Assembly: GCF_004359215.1 (NCBI RefSeq)
Contig: NC_090621.1
Location: 1,731,463-1,750,165, forward strand
DNA from: Bremia lactucae
Taxonomy: Eukaryota; Oomycota; Peronosporomycetes; Peronosporales; Peronosporaceae
Reading direction: 5' to 3'
Length of the DNA stretch: 18,703 nt
Part shown: positions 1 to 8,473 of the stretch, in pieces
Numbering within the stretch: the first letter of the stretch is position 1
Layout of the letters: each line of letters opens with the position of its first letter
Translations under genes and position numbers: made by a program
The notes under the pieces: model-generated
The model's database searches: none
Told to the model about the DNA's origin: nothing
Seen by the model: only the letters and a program-made list of their open reading frames with translations

Positions 1-974
1 GCAGAACTCATGCGTCTCGCACGCTGGTTCTTGCCATCGCCCTTTGGGAAGGGAGTCCTCTTGCTGGGCATTTTTGCCCCAGCAGGGACCCTGGCATAGC
101 AGCGAGCCATCATATGGCCGCGCTTGCCGCATTTAAAACAGACCACGTCTGCATTGCCCAACTCCATAGGAGTGGCATCTGTCCTCTCGGCCGACGGCTT
201 ATACCAAGCTGTCGCCGAGGCACTGTTGTAGGATTGCTCCTCAACTAAGGCAATTTGGATTGCCTCTTCCATCGTCGACGGCACCTTTCTGAAAAGGGCC
301 TGTCGCGATGGGCCATGCCGTAGTCCGTTCATAAACGTGGGCACCTTAATGTGCTCCGGAATCGGACCTACGGTTATGGATGCGGACAGCGAGCGCATCT
401 CTTGCACATACTCTTGCAGAGATCGCTTCGCCTGTCGCGCCCCAAAGAAGCGCGCCTGAAGCAACACTTCGTTGTTCGGCGGCTGGTACATGGCGCGAAT
501 CTTATCCTTAAAGATCGCCCATGAGGGGAACGCTTTTCTGTCCGCCATAAGCGCCGAGTAAGCCCACTCTGAGGCCTTACCGCGCAGATGCGACATAGCG
601 TACGACACCATCCGGCTGTCGTCCTCGATGAGCTGGGCGACACCACATTGCTCCACGGCTAAAAGCCAGTGGACAATCGTGTGCGCCGCAGTTCCATCGA
701 ACTTGGGCGGGTCCATCCGAATGGGCCTCGGTTGATGCGGCCGGGCAGAGAGCATCTCAACAGTCCTGTTGAGAGCCTCGCTCCGAGCCTGCTCATGCCC
801 CAGCTCATCCTGAGTCTGAGTGACGGACTCCGCCGCAGCATGGCTTTGTGCTTCGGACGCGGCCCTCCGCTATCCGAGCACGAATGCCTCAAACTGCTTC
901 AACTGAGCGATATGTTGCTCAGGAGGACTGCCCAGAATTCCGGCCAGGGCTTGTTCACCAAATCTCTGCGCCAT
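1..974 (-). pseudogene. Gag polyprotein of gypsy element el0, one in-frame stop, runs off left edge
   Basis: This encodes the capsid/nucleocapsid precursor of a Ty3/gypsy retrotransposon, which packages the element RNA in cytoplasmic particles. The minus-strand frame reads from ATG at 974-972 (MAQRFGEQALAG...) to the window edge, about 324 codons. A single TAG at 872-870 follows residue 34, and the same frame continues open beyond it. The order is a Gln/Glu-rich, probably coiled-coil N-terminus, a gag capsid region (DPPKFDGTAAHTIVHWL; later VSYAMSHLRGKASEWAYSAL), then a CCHC zinc knuckle (CFKCGKRGHMMARC) near 80-125 with correct C-X2-C-X4-H-X4-C spacing and a basic tail. The ATG was chosen because frame upstream of it runs through the PBS and LTR. 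This is the best-preserved coding region in the window. The TAG could be a nonsense mutation or a sequencing error. The family call is confident; functionality is doubtful. Confidence 0.9.
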
Positions 975-1087
975 ATGCCCTGTTTCTTCCCGATGATGCT
1001 CGGAGAGTGGGGTAAAGGAGCTCAATCGATGTTGAGGCTCACCCTCACTTACACAGGCAGAGATGCGGGTCGTGGAAAGGTTTTCAA

Positions 1088-1096
1088 GTGCAACCA
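1088..1096 (-). other. Primer binding site (PBS) of el0
   Basis: The minus strand reads TGGTTGCAC, two bases (CC) after the LTR end ...CTACA. It sits in the same place as TGGTAGCAC in el1 and el2 and differs by one base. PBS sequences starting TGGTAGC pair with the 3' end of initiator tRNA-Met in many eukaryotes. Assignment rests on position and similarity to the other two copies. Confidence 0.6.
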
Positions 1097-1098
1097 GG

Positions 1099-1616
1099 TG
1101 TAGGCGGGTACGCCGTAATGCGGCCACGCTCTACTTAGACACACACCCTATCACAGCGTGGAAGCGGTTAGACCATCTTCTCTGGCGTGCGGTGAGGTAG
1201 TTGTGGTGCGCGGCCTGGCGACCTCACCCAACACACTTAGTACTCTAGTAAAGTGTCGTCACGGGAGCTGTAATCCGACTCCTCGTGCGCACTTACTAAG
1301 TGTTTTCAGACTGATTTATATTTAATGGCATTAAATTTAAATACCTATTTTTACCAATCAAAAGTGTCATCACGGTAGATAACACTAATATGTATTGCGA
1401 GCATATCTTTCTAGATTCCTCGCGTCACGAATGACGCTAGCCGTCATCACGGATGACCCTAGGCGTCATCCCTCCTAATTTGAATGCACCTATTTGTATC
1501 ACATGCACAAGGGTTGGCCACACAAATTTGAGATACACCCGAGTGGTGGGTCTTTTTACTTTATTTAAGTAATTGACCACCCCCTTAAGTACATTAAGTG
1601 TACTTGATGGGGACTG
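1099..1616 (-). repeat. 5' LTR of el0 (right boundary uncertain)
   Basis: The left end (1099, TGTAGG... on the plus strand) is placed by the adjacent PBS with a 2-nt spacer, as in el1. The DNA is non-coding and becomes AT-rich to the right. The right end is not clear: plausible ends are just before TGTAAC at 1617, or at GTTACA 1642-1647, which would overlap the neighbouring LTR. No second copy lies in the window, so length (about 0.5 kb) and boundaries are inferred. It should hold the promoter that reads leftward into gag. Confidence 0.5.
1423..1469. promoter_or_regulatory. Cluster of palindromic TGACG/CGTCA motifs inside el0 LTR
   Basis: Within 47 bases there are CGTCA (1423-1427), TGACG (1432-1436), CGTCA (1442-1446) and CGTCA (1464-1468), plus a perfect inverted repeat GTCATC-ACG-GATGAC (1443-1457). 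Related GTCGTCACGG and GTCATCACGG copies occur at 1254 and 1366. TGACG half-sites are typical bZIP/CREB-type binding motifs, so an LTR enhancer is possible. That role is inference. Confidence 0.3.
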
Positions 1617-2038
1617 TGTAACATAAGAGCAACCTTAGCCCGTTACATGTACTGCTTCAGTGCGAATGGTGCTTCACGTCACTTCACGTACCCTAGTAGG
1701 TGTAGATGAAGACTCTTTTTTAAGCACTTGCTTTAAAGAGGTTTAAGATAAATGTTTTCAATATAATAAAGTTCCTTTATTTCTATCTATTTAATACTAA
1801 CTTAATTAAAAACTAATACAAAACATGTAATAAAGTTTTATCTGTCTCTCTCTTTGTGCACGTCCAGCGCTGACTGGACCGCGGAGAAAGTTGATATGAT
1901 GGTCAATATCTACCAATGGTTAAGCTTATGGAATATTACCAAGTAAAGTAATATTTATCAAACATCATCTACCTTTAAATAATATATTAATTAACAACCT
2001 TTAAGTGTTATCTTCATGTAACTATACACCCCGTTACA
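1617..2038 (-). repeat. 3' LTR of el1 (LTR A)
   Basis: It starts TGTAAC and ends GTTACA, and aligns along most of its length with 8474-8920. The best shared block is 1828-1885, containing TAATAAAGT, TTATCTGTCTCT and GGACCGCGGAG. The right end is fixed by the adjoining polypurine tract. The first 30 bases align poorly with the partner, and an internal GTTACA at 1642-1647 makes the left end ambiguous by about 30 bp. Confidence 0.85.
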
Positions 2039-2040
2039 TC

Positions 2041-2051
2041 AACCCTCCCTT
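2041..2051 (-). other. Polypurine tract of el1
   Basis: The minus strand reads AAGGGAGGGTT, ending two bases before the 3' LTR. This is the usual place and composition of the plus-strand DNA primer in LTR retroelements. It confirms the leftward orientation of el1 and the LTR edge at 2038. Confidence 0.75.
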
Positions 2052-2169
2052 GAACGACAATCACTCTGACTGTCATTAAATAGAGTGATCACTAAATTCA
2101 ACATACTTTAAAACGATGTTGATTGGTCAGAACCGTCATTTTTAATTCTATCACATCGCCTACAAGTCC

Positions 2170-2961
2170 ATGTGGTATGCGAATTGTGCGGCGCCTTCGG
2201 CGGCACATACATGCCGCCACCAGCGACGCACTATGGTCTCTTGCGGCCGACGGAACGTCAGCCGTAAGTCATCTTCTCCCGCAACTCTAAATATTGCGGG
2301 TGCACGTAATGACGCACCACGTGAATGCGACTCCTCTTTGGAGGTCGACTAAGTATGCGAGTCGGACGAAATAGCCGACTCGGGAGAACAGAATAGTCGC
2401 CTGATCATCGTCAGGCGGCTGACAATGAGCCTTTGAATGAGGGGTCTCATTCGAGAAGGCGTGCTGTTAGCATTCGCTACAGTATGTTCGGTTCCGACGA
2501 CGAGGATGATCTCTCATCGCCAGCACCGTCTCCCGTGCCGTCACCCACACATGTTTATGTGCGTGGTGATGATGATTGCGTAAGCCATCGTAATAAAAGC
2601 TCTTGTGGTACCCCTGCTTCAGTGGGTACAGAAGGGTCTTGAACACGAGCGCGGTAAGAGTCACTCGTTGGAGCAGACGGTGCAAGCTCACTACATCGAA
2701 CGGTTTTCCAACCGTTCGAAGAGTGCGTACTTAATGTTGGGGTACAAACGGATGTATCACGCTCTTCGTGATGAGCTGTCGTCAGCTCATCGCGGTTTCG
2801 AATATATTTGGATCTGACATGAGAATCTCCAAATCCCATGCTATAATCTGGTTCGTGACCACAAGAATCTTTTAGGGATTCTTGAAAAGGGTGGCCAGAT
2901 CCGTCCTCGGAAGAAGCCACGTACTGATGGTACGGGCGGAGCCGGCCAACCTAAAGCGTAG
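2170..2961 (+). pseudogene. Broken antisense reading frame between pol and 3' LTR of el1
   Basis: On the strand opposite to el1 pol, open frames follow one another: 2170-2349; 2433-2642 (basic patch, acidic GSDDEDD, then a Pro/Ser run); then 2605-2961, broken only by TGA at 2815-2817. The last part looks like a folded helical protein (HYIERFSNRSKSAYLMLGY, RMYHALRDELSSAHRGFEY) and ends with a basic, nuclear-signal-like RPRKKPRT before TAG at 2959-2961. Joining these pieces needs at least two frameshifts. I know no function. Extra antisense ORFs at this place are known in some plant Ty3/gypsy elements. The 3' half overlaps the pol tail on the minus strand, so part of the openness may be a shadow of pol. 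Confidence 0.4.
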
Positions 2962-3433
2962 GGTGCATTCGCATCTTACGGGGTAATTCTATTCTGTACT
3001 TATTGTCTCTGCGATGCAGTACACGGAAAGGCCCAATGAACTTGGGTAGTTGTTTACTGCTACCCACATTAGTGACTAATCGCTTAGGTAAGTTTGCCGT
3101 AGAGAGTAGTACTAGGTCATTCGTTTTAAATAAAGAACATTTGCTCTTCCATGTTTGTCTGCGTACTGTTTCAATTGGTCCACTGCGTTAGCAATGGAAT
3201 TCTGTACGAAACCGATTACTGATTCTCAGGTCAGCAGAAATTCCTCTGCTGACTCATTTGTTTTGTCTTTTTCAGTGCGCTTTGTGCGCACTGCCATGAG
3301 AGTTCTCTCATCTTAAATACATTTGCTTCGACATCGACATCATTCGCGTCCTTGGTCACTTCGACGTGTGATGACATGAGACAGAAATGGTTTTGTTCGT
3401 GCGATTCCACCCCCTTTTCAAACTGAAGGATCT
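2555..3433 (-). pseudogene. el1 integrase C-terminal region (GPY/F-like) and pol tail
   Basis: Downstream of the catalytic core the minus strand carries the C-terminal DNA-binding part of integrase. A KFIGPFRVLHR stretch near 3050-3015 fits a GPY/F module. It is followed by a conserved YVGRLRPYHQYVASSEDGSG segment (about 2965-2905) and a hydrophilic linker (to TRT-stop at 2555). The frame between 3433 and about 3100 is degenerate. No chromodomain can be found between 2555 and the LTR in any minus-strand frame, unlike el3. This part probably helped target integration. The linker overlaps the antisense frame listed at 2170-2961. Confidence 0.7.
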
Positions 3434-4344
3434 TTATAATTTGGTGGGAATGCGTGGATGGCGTAAACCATTCACGAAGAACGGTGTATGCGTTGTAGAC
3501 GCATGCACCGAATTATTGATGGCGAATACGACCATCGGTAAAAACTCGCTCTTATTCCGATACGATTGGACGTAACCTCGAAGATTCTTTTCGAGGACGC
3601 GATTTACGCGTTCCGTCTGACCATCTTTCTCTGGATGATCAGAAGTTGACATAGTTAGCCTTGTTCCGGTCTCGGAACACGGATTGCCAAAACTTCGCCG
3701 TAAATCGTGGATCTATATCTGAGACCAGTTCACGGGGTAATTCGTGGACTTTAAATACAGTGTCGAAAAAGACACGGGCACAGCCTGGAGCCGTGATTGA
3801 CTCGGGTACTGCAGCAAGATGTACCATCTTGCTGAATCTGTCTACAAAATCAAGAATTCCATTGCTTTTGTGATCGTCTTTGGAAAATCCGAAGACGAAG
3901 TCCATAGATACGGACTGCCAACCCTCTGCCGGAAGTGGTAGAGGCTGAAGATGTGCACAGGATGAAGGGCTAGGCTTCACTGTTGACATACCTAGCAAGC
4001 ACGAATGTTCTTGCGCGCGATCTGATACTGGCGGAACCGGTAAAAGTCGCGACTTACTGTGAGATAAGTTTTCTCACGCCCACTATGCCCACTTGTTGGT
4101 GCACCATGACACTTATACATGTTGCGAAAGCGGAAATCATTGTGAGTTGGGATGACGACACTTGGAGTGTCGCCAGCAACTGCTGTGTAGTACATAAGCC
4201 GTTGCGTGGTGTGTACCGATCAGATGACGATCGATATATAGCCGTTAAATCTTTGTAAGATTTATTTGAAGAATTCATCCGATGGTTCAGTAAATGCAGA
4301 AGGTTTTTATCTTCTGCGTCGGCTTTCTTCATGTCATCAAACAA
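3434..4344 (-). pseudogene. el1 integrase: H2C2 zinc domain and DDE core, frameshifted
   Basis: Integrase inserts the cDNA into chromosomes. The N-terminal zinc-binding domain lies at about 4195-3990: CHGAPTSGHSGREKT supplies H-X6-H, and ...RAC-stop-VC supplies the two cysteines, with a TAG between them. The catalytic core has Asp in SVSMDFVFGF (codon 3902-3900), Asp in LVSDIDPRF (3719-3717) and Glu in DGQTERVN (3613-3611). All three members of the D,D-35-E triad are therefore present. However, the frame shifts after FWQSVF near 3650, so the third residue is in another frame. A conserved block (FAINNSVHASTTHTPFFVNG) closes the core at about 3520-3460. Family assignment is very safe; function is lost through stops and frameshifts. 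Confidence 0.9.
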
Positions 4345-4346
4345 GG

Positions 4347-4870
4347 TTAATGACGGAACACTCGAAATAAGTGTTGCAACAGTGGGAATATTTTCAATTT
4401 TGGAGTGCGCAGCGGATCGAAATCGGGTAGGCGTGATAACGCATGAACGACGAAATTAAGTCGTCCTGGTTTATTATCCACGGAGAAATAGCATTCCGCG
4501 AAGAAAGATAACCACCTCGCCATTCTTTGCGACATGTGTGGTCTGTTTACGGCTGTGCGTAATGACGCATGGTCCGTATATACGATGTTCGGTCTCTCTC
4601 CGATGATAGAGACCCAGGACATAGCCAGTGCATATTTCATGGCAAGGAGTTCCTTGTCATACACTGAGTTATTGCGTTCAGCTGGTCGCAGCTGACGCGG
4701 TTAATAACAGACGACGTGCTCCGCGCCCGTCTGTATCGTATTGCACTAACGCACAGCCGATTGCGAAATCACTGGCGTTACAGACAACATGAAATCGTCT
4801 GTCTTGATCTGAATTGCCATAATGAGTGATTGTATCAAACTTTGCTTGATTCTCTCAAGGGAACGCTGAC
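4347..4870 (-). pseudogene. el1 RNase H domain, catalytic residues mutated
   Basis: RNase H removes the RNA template during reverse transcription. The frame shows VVCNASDFAIGCAL (about 4785-4745), YDKELLAMKYALA (about 4660-4625), IVYTDHASLRTAVN (about 4595-4555) and NKPGRLNFVVHALSRLPDF (about 4480-4420). Against the gypsy pattern, the first catalytic Asp (CDAS) is Asn (codon 4779-4777) and the last Asp (VADALSR) is His (codon 4445-4443). The Glu (KEL) and middle Asp (YTD) remain. Frame breaks also separate the first block from the rest. The enzyme must be inactive. Confidence 0.88.
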
Positions 4871-4880
4871 AATCAGCGTT

Positions 4881-5549
4881 TCATAACAGTTTTTTTAAGA
4901 GACACGAGAGCTGAACTGTCATCTGGGCATAATTGCGTGTGTACTTGTGCAAGTAAGTCGCTAGTCCAAGGAATATTCCAAGTACCCTTACATCAACTGG
5001 AACTGACCAGTCGGAAATTGCCTTGATCTTTCCGGGATCAGATTGCACGCAATATTTACCGACGATGCACCCAAGAAGTGGTATTTTGCTTGCAGCGAAT
5101 ATACGCTTCTTGATATTTGCGTGCAACTTATGCTTTCGCATAAGTATAAGAGCCTGAGGAATGTAACATTTATGATTTTTCACGTCCGTCTTTCCGTCCA
5201 TGGCCCGGTTATGGACGAACACATCGTCGAAATAACTTGGTGCGAATTCTCCCACTGATCGCAACAGATTCGTTTCGCATCTGCTGAACGTTGCAGGGAC
5301 GTTACTAAGCCCCTGTGTCATTACTAGCCATTCTGAGTGCATCCCACTGGGAGTGCTCACTGCTGTGTACGGGATGTCGCGTTCAAGCATAAGAATCTGA
5401 TAAAATCCATCAATCAGATCCATGGTACTCTTAGACATACCATTCATGATCTCGTCTTTTTTAGGTATCGGTGTTTGAGCTGGTACCGTTGCAGCATTCA
5501 GCTTATAAAATGCGTGCACTATCCGCAATTCTCCTGTGGCATTTCGCAC
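4881..5549 (-). pseudogene. el1 reverse transcriptase, main domain
   Basis: About 222 codons stay open and carry the RT fingers and palm: LRIVHAFYKLNAATVPAQTP, MDLIDGFYQILM, PYTAVSTPSGM, MTQGLSNVPATFSRC, then the active-site box SYFDDVFVH (YFDD codons at 5234-5223, both Asp intact), LMRKHKLHANIKK and LLGCIVGK. Compared with el3 (STIFSSMNLIDGFYQ), the segment IFSS before MDLIDGFYQ is missing, a small in-frame deletion next to the first catalytic Asp. The N-terminal start is separated from this frame by a frameshift at about 5549-5519. It ends in an early stop (LLKKLL). It is the longest open pol segment of el1, but not functional. Confidence 0.93.
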
Positions 5550-5784
5550 ACAGAAGATCGGAGAGCTAAGTTGGGAGGTTGACTCCCATAACCCGCTTTT
5601 AATCGATCGATAAAGACTTTATTTAACGCAAGTACTTGCTCACGAGGCAGTGGCCGCTGCTTCATGACACAGTAACTTGAGCCCGGTTTGAGCTCAATCT
5701 CATGTCGAGTGCGTTTATCTTCAGGCAACTCGCATGGAATTGCTTTAAGGATTACATCCCTGAATTCCATCAAATCCTTGTATC
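5508..5784 (-). repeat. Tandem duplication, unit 1 (RT N-terminus)
   Basis: This 277-bp segment is repeated immediately to the right at 5793-6067. Both units start with AAATGCGTGCACTAT and end with GAATTCCATCAAATCCTTG-TAT (plus strand). On the minus strand this unit codes for FRDVILKAIPCELPEDKRTR, EIELKPGS, VMKQRPLPREQVLALNKVF and on into the first RT motifs. It is the better-preserved unit and joins the main RT frame. Confidence 0.9.
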
Positions 5785-5792
5785 AGTCCATT

Positions 5793-6067
5793 AAATGCGT
5801 GCACTATTCGCAATTCTCCTGTGGCATTTCGCACATAGAAGATCGGAGAGCTATGTTGGGAGGATGACTCCCATAATCCGCTTATAATCGATCGATAAAG
5901 AATATATTTAACGCAAGCACTTGCTCACGAGGCAGTGGCCACTAATTCATGACACAGTATCTTGAGCCCGTTTGAGCTCGATCTCATGTCATGTGCGTAA
6001 ATCTTCAGGCAACTCGCATGGAACTGCGTCAGGCAATACATCCCTGAATTCCATCAAATCCTTGTAT
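5793..6067 (-). repeat. Tandem duplication, unit 2 (RT N-terminus)
   Basis: This second copy of 5508-5784 has an offset of 284-285 bases and an 8-bp spacer. By eye the two units differ at roughly one base in ten, with at most single-base indels. The minus strand still reads fragments of CELPED and LPREQVLALN, but with more stops (TGA for CGA in the TRHEIE region). The duplication disrupts pol by repeating its RT entry. Confidence 0.9.
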
Positions 6068-6895
6068 ATAGAAATTTTCTTAAGTGACTCCCAGGATTAA
6101 GTAGTATATCTCAATCCGAGTCTTCACACCGAGGACACTTTCGTCCATCGATGAGCTACTGAGAATCCGTTCGTTCTCTGCAAAAATTACCGCTGCCGAA
6201 TATCTGCTACGTATTTGTCCTCTGTGCCGAGTAAGCAGATCTGCTTGATTTTACCACCACGCAGATCTCTCAAGAACCGTTTAGGCTTTAGTGTTGGTAA
6301 TTTGAGTTATCTACGAAGTTAACTTAGGAGGCGCATATATATCAAGAGTATAAGCAGCTACTCTTGATCCGTCATTAACCAAGACATATAATGTCTCGGT
6401 TTCTTCCTGGGATTTATCCACAGGCTGCCGAGGGATTAATCCCTCGAGATGCTGAAGTCTAGTCGCTTCAGCATTAACTATCTGAGGAGATTTCCCCTCA
6501 AGTACGTGGGGATTTATTCCCTTAATGCCTTTCGAGTGTGATAGTGCTATCACAGTCGGGTCCTCTACGGTCGACTCTCTACTCGACCTAGGATCATCGT
6601 GTTGCCCCTTTTGGGCAATCGGTATATACCTCGAATGTCGCCCGCTAGGCGTACATTCATGTCTCGATCCACTCGACCTCTTCGAGCGGTTGACCTTCGG
6701 CGCTGCCTGTGCATTCGCACAGCCGCCTGCAGCTGACTCCACAGGGTGATTAGTAATCACACTGTAATATTGTGCGGTCGTACTAACGACTGTACCACAA
6801 GTAAGGTCATCGCACTCACTCAAAGTACACCCACACGCTTGTGGACGCTCTAAGACGTTCATATGATGGCCATCTGATGAACATGTGGTAGGCAT
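6068..6895 (-). pseudogene. el1 linker between protease and RT
   Basis: A 194-codon minus-strand frame (6895-6311) starts just after the protease and contains a Cys-rich stretch (ACGCTLSECDDLTCGTVVST), a hydrophilic region rich in Ser, Lys and Arg, and a C-terminal TLDIYAPPKLTS. From 6310 to 6068 only fragments remain (PKRFLRDLRGG-like; SSSSMDESVL near 6165-6140). The same Cys-rich and GCA-AQA features recur in el3 at 16156-16040, so this linker is a real part of pol in this family. No enzymatic domain is recognised; it probably spaces the protease from RT. Confidence 0.7.
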
Positions 6896-6898
6896 CTT

Positions 6899-7260
6899 TA
6901 CGAATCGATGCTACCAGCTATTTTTTGCTCATACTTTCTGAGCCAATGTAAGCCTAAGATGACATCAAATTTATCATCCTAATTCAGTATGATGATTTCA
7001 TGATCGTAATGTAAATCTTTTAATGTGTAGTGAAATTTTACTACGCATTTATTACTGGTATCGATGCGCCTGTCGCTAGACGCACCGTCATCCTCGTTGG
7101 AGGGATGTCGTGCTCAACCTATTTGAGCCTATGACCCTCTAGCGACTGGCGACGAATAATATTATTCGGCGCTCCACAGTCCACTAGGACTCTGAGTGAC
7201 AAATCATTTGTCACTTTTAACTTCAAGGTGATGAGGGATACCTCATCACCAGGTGCAGAG
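6899..7260 (-). pseudogene. el1 retropepsin-like aspartic protease
   Basis: The protease cuts Gag-Pol into working proteins. On the minus strand SLRVLVDCGAPNNIIRRQSLEG holds the active-site D-C-G-A (Asp codon 7181-7179), followed by VRLATGA and, after frame breaks, DDKFDVILGLHWLRKYE at about 6975-6925. The last is the hydrophobic ILG-W-L motif that closes retroelement proteases. Cys in place of the usual Ser/Thr in D-S/T-G and several stops between the motifs suggest decay. A stop (TAA) follows at 6902-6900. Confidence 0.82.
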
Positions 7261-7423
7261 ACACATAATGACTATGTGTCTGGAGCAACTTTTGTCAAGA
7301 GATTTGCAAATTCTCTTGAGGTTGCTGTATCAGTAGAGCGTTGCGCCCCTACTGACCCCGACCATTTTTTGCATTTGGTCCATAATTACGTTTAGTACCT
7401 CTCAGTACTGGGCGTGGAATACT

Positions 7424-8423
7424 ACACTCATGAGCATAGTGACCTAAACTTTGACAGCATCGGCGTTTCTGCAATCACTTATTGTTCGATAAGTGTGTCT
7501 CTCGCTTTCGAAGTAAGAGAGGTCTATAGCTTCTGGATCTCCAAGCTCTTGTCGTGTCGGGGAGGACGATAAAATGCCGATCGAGCTTGAGCCTGTCTCA
7601 AACTAAAATCTTCCTGTTAGGCAACGGATATTGCTTCTTCAAGCGTACCCAGTTCCAAGCGGAACTGGTGGGTCTTTACAGGACCGTCCGTAAGACCTTG
7701 CATGAACACTGTAATCAATGTGTGTTCATGAACTGGGTTGTTTGTGATACAACTCGCTAAGAGTCGTATGTGCTGGGCATAAGCGTGAACATCACACTCG
7801 CCTTGCTTGAGCTTCAAAAGTTCTGATCGAGCTTTGATTTCAGCCCTAGGCGGTTCAAACGCGTTTGAGCCGCACTTTGAAGCTCCTAGCGACTAATATA
7901 ATACGGTTTGCGCAACTTGAGGCCTAGTGCCCAAGTTTTGGCACGAACTGCCAAACTTGACGATGATGTGACTATACTTAAAGGCTTCGTTCAGTTCAAC
8001 AAACCACCTTGAAAAGGAGTCCTCTTCGACTCCCCTATACTTAGAGATATCTATCATCAAGGTTTTTGGACGACGCATGTGCGTCATCCCAGGTACAGGA
8101 GTATGTACCTGTTGCAACCTCAACAATTCTGCCAGTAGATAGCCTTGCTGATTAAGGATGGCTACTTTCTCCTTCCCCTCGTCAAGTTCATGTTGTATGA
8201 ACTTGGCGATGGCTGAATGAATGGCGTTGTTGATGACACAGAATGTCTTAAGGTTGGAAAGTGACAAAAACGTTTCCGTCCAAACCGGACAGCATTGCTA
8301 AAACGGCATCATTCCTATAGTTGAACGCATTCGTTCGACCGCACCCATATCTATGTCACTTAGAGAGGAGTAGGAATCACGCGAAACGTGATGCGTATTT
8401 TCATTATCATCTAACGTGTCCAT
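7424..8423 (-). pseudogene. el1 Gag polyprotein
   Basis: ATG at 8423-8421 lies 38 bases after the PBS and opens an acidic N-terminus (MDTLDDNENTHHVSRDSYSS). A TAG at 8300-8298 interrupts it, and the same frame continues to 7893 through a helical stretch (AILNQQGYLLAELLRLQQ) and the capsid start (EDSFSRWFVELNEAF). After a frameshift, TWALGLKL, FEPPRAEIKARSELLKL and VHAYAQHIRLLASC...LITVFMQGLTDGPVKTHQFRL are seen (7817-7617 is open). The nucleocapsid knuckle at about 7468-7424 reads RRCCQSLGHYAHEC, in which the first Cys of C-X2-C-X4-H-X4-C has become Arg. Start, middle and knuckle agree with the el2 gag. It is clearly nonfunctional. Confidence 0.88.
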
Positions 8424-8460
8424 GTTTGATGATAGAACTGTGGTACTTGGACGGACTCCA

Positions 8461-8471
8461 ACGTGCTACCA
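8461..8471 (-). other. Primer binding site of el1
   Basis: The minus strand reads TGGTAGCACGT, two bases (CC) after the LTR ends in GTTACA. The first 8 bases are complementary to a ...UGCUACCA tRNA 3' end, as in many eukaryotic initiator tRNA-Met genes. This fixes the inner edge of LTR B at 8474. Confidence 0.75.
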
Positions 8472-8473
8472 GG

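Noticed and set aside
669..1103. Plus-strand open frame of 144 codons over the el0 gag/PBS
   Set aside because: It lies opposite a gag frame with clear capsid motifs and crosses the PBS and the LTR edge; it is a mirror of gag.
1423..1469. CRISPR-like or bacterial operator array
   Set aside because: Repeats are short and irregular, without spacers, and lie in a eukaryotic LTR.
2605..2817. Treating the plus-strand frame as a proven host gene
   Set aside because: It lies inside el1 between pol and the LTR and overlaps the pol tail, so I list it only as a possible antisense element ORF.
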